Source: Hofstenia miamia (Eukaryota > Xenacoelomorpha > Acoela > Hofsteniidae). Taken from it: a stretch of DNA of 64,000 bases. Numbering within the stretch: the first letter of the stretch is position 1; the number at the start of each line of letters is the position of its first letter. This document shows positions 51,001-60,000 of the stretch, in pieces. The notes under the pieces are model-generated. The model did not search any database and was not told where the DNA came from. It saw nothing but the letters and a program-made list of their open reading frames with translations. Position numbers and translations under genes: made by a program. The stretch is taken from assembly GCA_900660155.1 (NCBI GenBank), contig CABFPE010000053.1, positions 459,368-523,367 on the forward strand, read 5' to 3'.

Positions 51001-54000
51001 ATTTGAATTGTTCATCTATAAATGTTTAGATCAATGCTGCTGGAAAAAAATTCGCTTTCGACGAGTGTTATAGTCCAATGCCGCATGTATTTAACTTGTC
51101 TGCAAAAATAATCAATGACAAACTAATTATTATGGGCCGCGCAAAAAATTGCTTACGTGAAAATAAATATCGAAATTCAGGAGGGAATTATTATTTGAGA
51201 GAGAGGAAATTGATATCGCAAATGCAAAACGCATTGATTACAGCTTCGAAATATATGACTTCCAACAAGCTATGAAAATAGACATTCAAAAAATTATAGT
51301 CGCTTGGAATTCCCCATAGAAGTGATTTTATGTTACCCGTTTGTGATAGAAAGGCTTTTGAATCCAGATAGAAGGATATTGATAATGGAAGTGCGACTCA
51401 GAAGTTACATTATATCCAGCTTAGAATGGTGTCCTAAAATCATGCGGTTCGTGAGGATTTCGCTCAACAGTATTTGGATTACAATGAGGTAAAAGAATTT
51501 AACATACCAAAGACTTGCAGAGATCAATGAGTATTACGTAAAAAATGCAACTACGAATAATTACGTTTACGACAATTGTAAGAAAGATACTTTACAAACC
51601 ACAGACAAGCATATTTTCAAAGACATTTTTCAGTCAACTGGTTTAATCAACACGTTCAATGTAAGTTTTGACATTTTCACTTCGATACTATTTCGCGAAT
51701 TGGGATAACTTTCAATTACAATTGAGTTAAGTAGAATAAAAGTAGGTATATCCTTTATTGTAAGCAAGTGTTTCAATCAAGGCCCATCATACCTCTTGTT
51801 GAAGCGTAATTAATAAATCGAACTTGAGGTTTTTCAATATTTGATAACATTCTATTGGAAAGGTAGACAAATGTCGCTCGAAAAGGAATTTTCACCAAAA
51901 TGCTTTACACATTGAACTTGATATTGTCCATATTTAATGAAGTCATTGTACCCCAACAACTAATCAAACACTGGCAGAATTCAAAATAGTTCATTAATAG
52001 CAACAAAACCCGCAAGATACCATAGTAAATTTTATAGATTTAGTGAAGAGAATCTTTCAATGAACTTGAAACACAGCACTATAAATCCAGCACAGGATAG
52101 ATTGAAAAATGAAATGAAATAAATTGCAACTATGTTCAAGGATTTAAACCCCCCCTCACAACGAAACGCTTTCTTAATATTTGCAATACGAACAAGCATG
52201 TAATTTGCAAAAATGCCTCAGTTAGAAATTACATCTGAAAACCAACAGAAGTTAATGAATATACAGTAACCTTCCTATTAATTCCCAAATCCAAGATTCC
52301 GGGAAGAATGATCTTGCGCGGCTTTTAGACGGCAAAGGTTTCTTCGAAGTAATTGCCTTTGAATAACTGCCCCTGTCGGTCATCTCCATCATAATGTTAG
52401 CACCTTTAAACATAATTATGGGCTCAGGTGGAACTAAATATTTACATTTCAACAACAAAACTAGTTTAAACCAAGTGAAAATTATTCAAGACATTTAAAA
52501 AAGAAACACGACAAGGGCAAATTTACATGAAAGGTGGATTATAATCTCATGTTCAATTCTCAAGTAGAAAAAGCCAATTTATAATGATCAAAAAACCTTT
52601 TAAATGCTCACATTTGCAAAAAAATATGAGGATTATTAAAATCCAGCAAAATGGAGAGCTTCAAACCAAAAGCCTTTTTCCCATCTATTAGAAAAGTCAC
52701 TACAAATTACTTTGTGTCCAATAATAGCATGTTATCATTTATTTATTGTTGAATTTTTATTTTAAAAATGCCGATTTTGGAATTACCGCGTACCATACCT
52801 TAAAAAATAAAAACGGATTTAATGATTGTTCGCACAAAGCTATTAAATAAATAAAAGGAAGTTGAAATTATACATTTTTGCCACAAAGTGGAAACAATTA
52901 AATCAACACTAGATGAAGAAGTCAAATGTTTAAAAACTGTATCACAGATCATGCAATAATGAAAAATGTGTTCAAGAAACAGTAGTACATGAAACTAATG
53001 ATATCCATTCGAATGATAGTAATGGAAGTATTCAAATCCATAGCAGCGAAAAAACATTGACCCACACAGCTATTTAGATTGAGTATGGAATTTTAAGAAC
53101 CAAAAGTTCTTAAACCTGGTGCAGTGAGTAATTAAAATTATGTAAATGAAATTATTAATGCTAAGAAAAATAAAATTACAGTTCCTGAATAACAATAAGG
53201 CTGTGCCATATATGGCACAAACAGGACAATGGGCTTAAATCAAAATATAATGAATATAGAAGAAAATTTCTGTTGTTAGAAGACATTTACTTTGTGTGCC
53301 ATTTATGGCAAACAGGGACCGAAGAAATTAAACAATCTTAATGTAGTGATAATAGTGGCTTAGTTGACTTGGATAAGTTGACAGAAACAGAATTCTGACT
53401 ATGGAATTAACATAGAAGTTTCGAGACACTAAATGTGTAAAAAGTTCGTACGTTTGAAGAAAAATATACACACATAAAATGAACTGTACTATTGAAAAAT
53501 ATAGCAACGCAATATTCTAAAGAATCTAGAGTACATATTCGTTTTATGAAAAATAGCGCATAATATCAAGATACCATCTGAAAAACAGTTTTTCATAAAG
53601 ATACAAGCACCTGTCAAAATGTCATTTGCGGTGTGAAATCCTAAGAAAAAGATGAGATCGCTAAAATACAATTTTTCTGTAAAATAAGAAACGAGGCACA
53701 ATTATGGTTTTCTTGAAATGTAGTGATTCTAAACTTGCTTCGTGTACTGTTTTAGCATGTTCACTAGCAAAACAAATAAATAATGCAAAAAAAGAAAATC
53801 TATGAATTCAATAATAGTCATTGGAACATAGATGGTGAAAAAAAATTCAATTACCAGCAATGAGCGATCTTTAAACTTCACAAAGCAAGCAACCTTTTAG
53901 CAGGTTGCGACTAAGTTGATATCTATTGCAAAGTCAGTTATTATTTTACGCTAATTAACCGATTAGCCAATAAAAGCTAGAAGTCTTGAATGTGATAATT

Positions 54001-57000
54001 TCAAAAAGTTGAAATTGAATCAATGAGAAAAGACTTATAATTAAATTAAATGGTGGTGACTGAGATGCAAACTTATTAAATCCATATGAAATGTTAAAAA
54101 CTATTTCACAATACAAAAACTTGATCATTCATTAATGAAGAATTTTGCATGATATGAATCCTCCAGGAAGCTCCCTCATGAAATGCATTCGTAAATAAAG
54201 CAGATTAAAATCTCAAACATCAATTTACCGATTCCATAAAATTGTAGCAACATAATATGAAAATCGGTGACACCCGAAAGGATGACAAAAAGTCGGTTGA
54301 GTCGAAAAATTTCTGAACTGGTTCAAGGAATGGTTCAGTCTAGATTGGAAATTAGTGATTTTTGTATTTCGACAACTACACGTGAATTGAATCCTTCAAA
54401 GTATTTCAGATATCTTAAAAGATGCTTCCTATGAAAGTCTACTACGAATATCAACGAAAACATTAAAGTGTTGAGGTATTTTCTCTGGAAATTAAAAATC
54501 CATTAGGGGTATGTAAATCAATGTGTATACAAATGTGTCTGGTAAAAATGAGCGATAAAAGCCCAAAGCAGTATATATATATATATATATATATAAACCT
54601 CTTTATTAATGAAAAAATCCAAGATTCTGGGAAGAATGATCGTGTGCGGCTTTTAGACGGCAAAGGCTTAGATTCAAGCTTTTTCGGGGTAAATGATGTT
54701 AAAGAATAACTGCTAGACATGAAACGTGGCATCACAACATCAGGAAACCTTCTTGATATTATCATAGCTAAACATTCACAAATCAACACTAAACCAGCTT
54801 AGACTAAGTACTAAAAAGATTTAGAATTGTCAGATGAAAAGTCAAATTTAACATAAACATTGGATTCTAATATGGTAAATGAGTACGAACACCATCAAAA
54901 GACTTAATGATTCAATAATTCGAATCAATTCATATCGAAATATAATATTGCTTGCTTATTGATCAATTATAATATAACAACCGCATTCCAAATTATTCAC
55001 TGCACTTAACAGTACAACTAATAAAGAAAAAAGTGCCCAAGAAATAGCATCACATAAAACTAATGACATGCAATCGAATATTAGCAATGCCAAATATCAA
55101 ACATACTACATAAATAAATCTTTTTTCAAAAAACATTTATGTAACAGCTGGAATTTTGCAACTATGAAGGTCATCTTAAAAAAGTAGAAAGGCAAGGTCA
55201 ACTTTAATGCATTCTATTTTTGAATTTAAGCATGACTACCTCTGGAACTCATTGGAATGCACATGACCAACAAAACGTTTTTTTACTTTTAATTAGGACT
55301 TTCTTCATTTTCAAATAGTCAGTAGATAAAGACGACTCTCCAAGCAAACATTGATGGGAGTAAACAAATTACAAATGCAACATTACTTCACTGTTAAAAT
55401 CATTATGGATTGTAATTGCCCTCCGAATCTACGAGTACTATCAGGAAGCTGTATTACAAAAGGTTTTCCTATATACACTCTTGTTGAACCAAGGTATGTT
55501 ATTTCGTCACTCGTGTAATTGGATCATATTTCAATAAGCAATTTGTTGAAAAAATATCTGGCAAAAATGTTACAATGGACGTCTACGAGACTATGTACAA
55601 CCAAAAAAATTTAGATTACTTTCAAGTGTGCTTTATGATCCGGAAACAGATAATTGGGTGAAATATCTTAAAACAATCGAACTCGCAATTGATTTAAATG
55701 TTGAAGAAGACTTCCTGCGAAATGTCAAGTCGTTGAAAGAACTCACAGAAGATGTTTGTGTTCATACTCCACTAATGTATGAACTCACTTTTGCTTTTCA
55801 AGGTGGAGATCTAGATATTCGCACAGTGCTTATTAATATATTGAGATCTATTAGTAAATGGAACTTCGCCTCGACCACAATTCAAGTTAATCCCAAATCC
55901 TACTACGAGAAATTTTACACTGAAGATTAAACGTCAACCTCACAAATTACCGATTTGTTTTTCTCACACACCCATAGACATGTGAAGGAAAGCCTGGTAA
56001 GATGTACGAATAATACGCTGAAAGCAAATTTCGAGAGACCACAATGAGGCATTTCATGTAAGAATTCTTTCAAGATTTCAAAAATTGCTAATTTTGCGTG
56101 GATGCTATATATTTCACTCATCATTGAGAGATCTAACTAATACAGCCAAAGGGAAATCATTTGATATATGTTCCGAGTTTATTTATCCCTACCTGGAAGT
56201 TGCTGATGACATGTGTGACCGTTGTTACTTCTCTTTTCAAAAGGGCGAATTAAAAAATTGAGGTTCCTATACAAGTCGTTCCTCATAACAAGGGTATATA
56301 GCGGGATTCTGGATAATGAAGAATGTTGAATGGAGGAATCAAAGTCGAATAGGATTGATATTTAGAATGCAATGAAAATAATCCGAGAAAACTTCAGTCA
56401 TGAAAATTACAATTTCATAGCGCCGCGGAAACTACTAGATCGTATTTAAAAGGGTGCACGTAAGAATAAGATGGTGTCTATTGTCAAAGCTGAGGAAAAT
56501 CAGACTGCTAATGCGAAACGGGAACAGCTTACTGAGTCAATTGGTCTATTCAAACGTCACATCCCGAAGGAATAAAGCGTTCAATTGAAAATGTTGACAA
56601 AGAATTGGAAGCTGCCAAAAGCGAATAATTGAACTTGAAGCAAGGCATGATGAGCGAACGAACCGCAATAAACGGTTTGATGTAAGTTCTAGTGCTGTAT
56701 TGAAAAAATGTTTTGAAATTCTTAGATGAAATCCAATTAACATTTTTTGCGTAGCTGCCGTTTTAACTAATTTCAACATGTAATATTAATAATTGGTCTT
56801 CACTTTTTCGTGATTTTCATGGAAAATATATAAAATGAGAGCAATTTAATAAAATGTCAAATTTTGTGAATCTCTCCCATTGAACAACAAAGACGCCTAC
56901 TTGCACTCATTGTAAACAAGTCTAAAGAAGAACACAATACATAAACTTTTCCTTGAACTAAAATGGGACAACAAAGAGAAAGGTTAGAATAGGACGTCGG

Positions 57001-60000
57001 CAGAAAACCACTGGCAAAACAAAATATTTTTTGCAAGAATTACGATTGAAAGTAAATTTCTTCAAAAACGCAGCAGGTTTATATGATAATGAAACATTGA
57101 AAGATGTACGCCCGGTTGAATTTAAAACAACTAAGAAATCCTGGTAAAAATATCCGGACATCCGAACTTTACACTTTGGAAAGCCAGAAGCTCTTTCATT
57201 TTCATAGAATTAGAAAAATGAGAGCAAATTCTACGGACAACCTGAAAAAACCCGTGTTTGCATTAAACAAAGAATGAAATGCAAAGTGTTTTCAGCGGGA
57301 AATTTAAAAGCTCATCTTACAATTACACCAGAGGTCTATAATTTCAGCAAATTGAGCATTAACCCATTAAGGACTTGCGTGATCATATGATCACAGATGA
57401 AAATTTTTTTAATGTGTAATATATTATAGTGAATGTGCAGTACATTGTTCTCATATATATTTACATAGTAAATTCACATAAAGTGTTTTGTAATGCATGC
57501 TTTTGTGTTTCAGTTATACTATTGTTTTCGCGGGAAACTCATCATAAATTTTCTACACCACTACAATGAAGTGATGGTAAACTTATTGTTGTGACTAGAA
57601 TAATAGATTTTTTCTATATTTTATAATGCATTATTTTTGGAAGCTTGTTCAAATGTTTCATCATTTTGTATCATTCAAATATTATATATATATATTACCT
57701 TTTCATTTATTTTCACTGTGTTTTGTTGTGATCATATGATCACGCCAGTCATACATACTACATAATTTCAATATATTTTTTCCATTGAGTATATAACACT
57801 AATAGTACTAAAAAGATGAAATCTATCTATTTAGCAAAAGAATGTATACTGTTGATGAACTTCTGACTATGTTTGAAGATGAGGAAATGAACCTTCAACA
57901 GATTGCAATTGAGCCTCCTCAGGATGGTAATATTACAGATGGTGATTCTGGAGATGAAAACCCTACGTACAATTGCTTATCAGGCAAGCAACTTCAAGCC
58001 CCTGCATTTGGAATGTTGGCAAATAAGGATATTGTTGGAGATGTTTTTGATTTTTCCCCATCTAAAAAAATGGAGAAAGACTATGCTTGGAAAGTAGGCG
58101 CGAACCTGCACTCAATGATGGCTCCCAATATCCTGACCAATGCAGCCACATTTTTAAGTCCATATTCCAAGTCATCTGCAAATGAGCTATTTGAAATTTT
58201 CTTTTCTCCATCTTTCTTGGAACACATATCAAGTGAGATGACTAAATATGCCATGTCAAAAAATATGCAAGATCCTCAAGTTGCTATAGATGAATTGCGG
58301 GTATTTATAGCTATCCTTCTTCTATCAGGTTACAGTACTGTGCCAAATCTTTGAAACTACTGGGACACTTCAGATGATCTTCATAACAATTTAGTTACTT
58401 AGTCAATTAGACGCGATCGATTTGAAGAACTGAAACACTGTTTCCATTTAGCAGACAATGATCATCTTGATAAATCTGATCACTATGCCAAGATTAGACC
58501 TTTAGCTCAACATCTAAACAATGCATTTATGCGAGAGTTTAAGAATTGTTTTTCAGTAGATCTTTGCTTTGATGAATGCATTATTGAATATTTTGGAAGA
58601 CATGGTCTAAAACAATTCATTCGTGGCAAACCAATAAGATTTGGCTACAAATCCTGGTGCGTAAATTCACCAAGTGGATATCTTGTTTCCTTTGAACTGT
58701 AACAGGGAGCTTCTATTGTGAAAAGAAGTTGTTATGAAGAAGCCTATGGAAAATGCAGTGCTCCACTAATGTCTATTGTAGATGATCTTTCACATCGATT
58801 TTCTCAAAAAATTCAACTTTTTCTTAGATAATCTGTTTACAGGTACAGCAAAACACTATTTATAATTTATTATTTTTAAATTTAGGATTGAATCTTTTGA
58901 TTGATTTGAAGAAAAAGGGGCATACTGGAACTGGCACTATTCGTGAGAACTGAATTCCAAACAGTGCAAAGAATTTGATTCCTAAATACTACTTCAAGAA
59001 GTGCACATGTGGAGATGCTATTGAAATATTTGATGAAAATACTAATGTTTGTATCACAAAGTGGCTTGATAATTCAATAGTCTCAGTTGCAAGTACTGGT
59101 GCGTAAATTCACCAAGTGGATATCTTGTTTCCTTTCAACTCTACCAGGGAGCTTCTATTGTGAAAAGAAGTTGTTATGAAGAAGCCTATGGAAAATGCAG
59201 TGCTCCACTAATGTCTATTGTAGATTAACTTTCACATCGATTTTCTCACAAAATTCAACTTTTTCTTTGATAATCTGTTTACAGGTACAGCAAAACACTA
59301 TTTATAATTTATTATTTTTAAATTTAGGATTGAATCTTTTGATTGATTTGAAGAAAAAGGGGCATACTGGAACTGGCACTATTCGTGAGAACCGAATTCC
59401 AAACAGTGCAAAGAATTTGATTCCTAAATACTTCTTCAAGAAGTGCACACGTGGAGATGCTATTGAAATATTTGATGAAAATACTAATGTTTGTATCAAC
59501 AAATTGGCTTATAAATCCAAAAGCTTCGGTGGGATTGGGGGCCCCCAAACCCAGTCCTAAAATTAAAACTGGATGGTACCGACCAGTTCTGGTCCTGAAG
59601 CCCTAGGAATCGAGTAACAAAGAGCTTTATAGTTTAGACTCCTGCAGGACTGCCAACCGGCCCCTCCAACGCCCCCAGATTGGTGGCGGAAGCCTGGTGT
59701 CTTCCTACGTCGCCTATCAATGCTCGATTACAAAGGTTGGGGTGACAGGTCTTAATATGCCGTAAATACCAACCTTTGCTCTTGTACGACTTGTAGCATC
59801 CCTTCGCTTCACACTTCCAGCAATTAGCATCCGCTATAGTCGTGGAGCTCTGCGTATGGTCATTTCTGACATGACGATTTAACGCCTTTTGGGCAGAAAA
59901 CATACGCGCACACTCCGTGCACCTCAGGTGTCTCGTACTGGCATGTGTGAGCCTCGGTACTGCTGCATAAGCCGCCCCAGCAATTCTATCACGTAGCACC

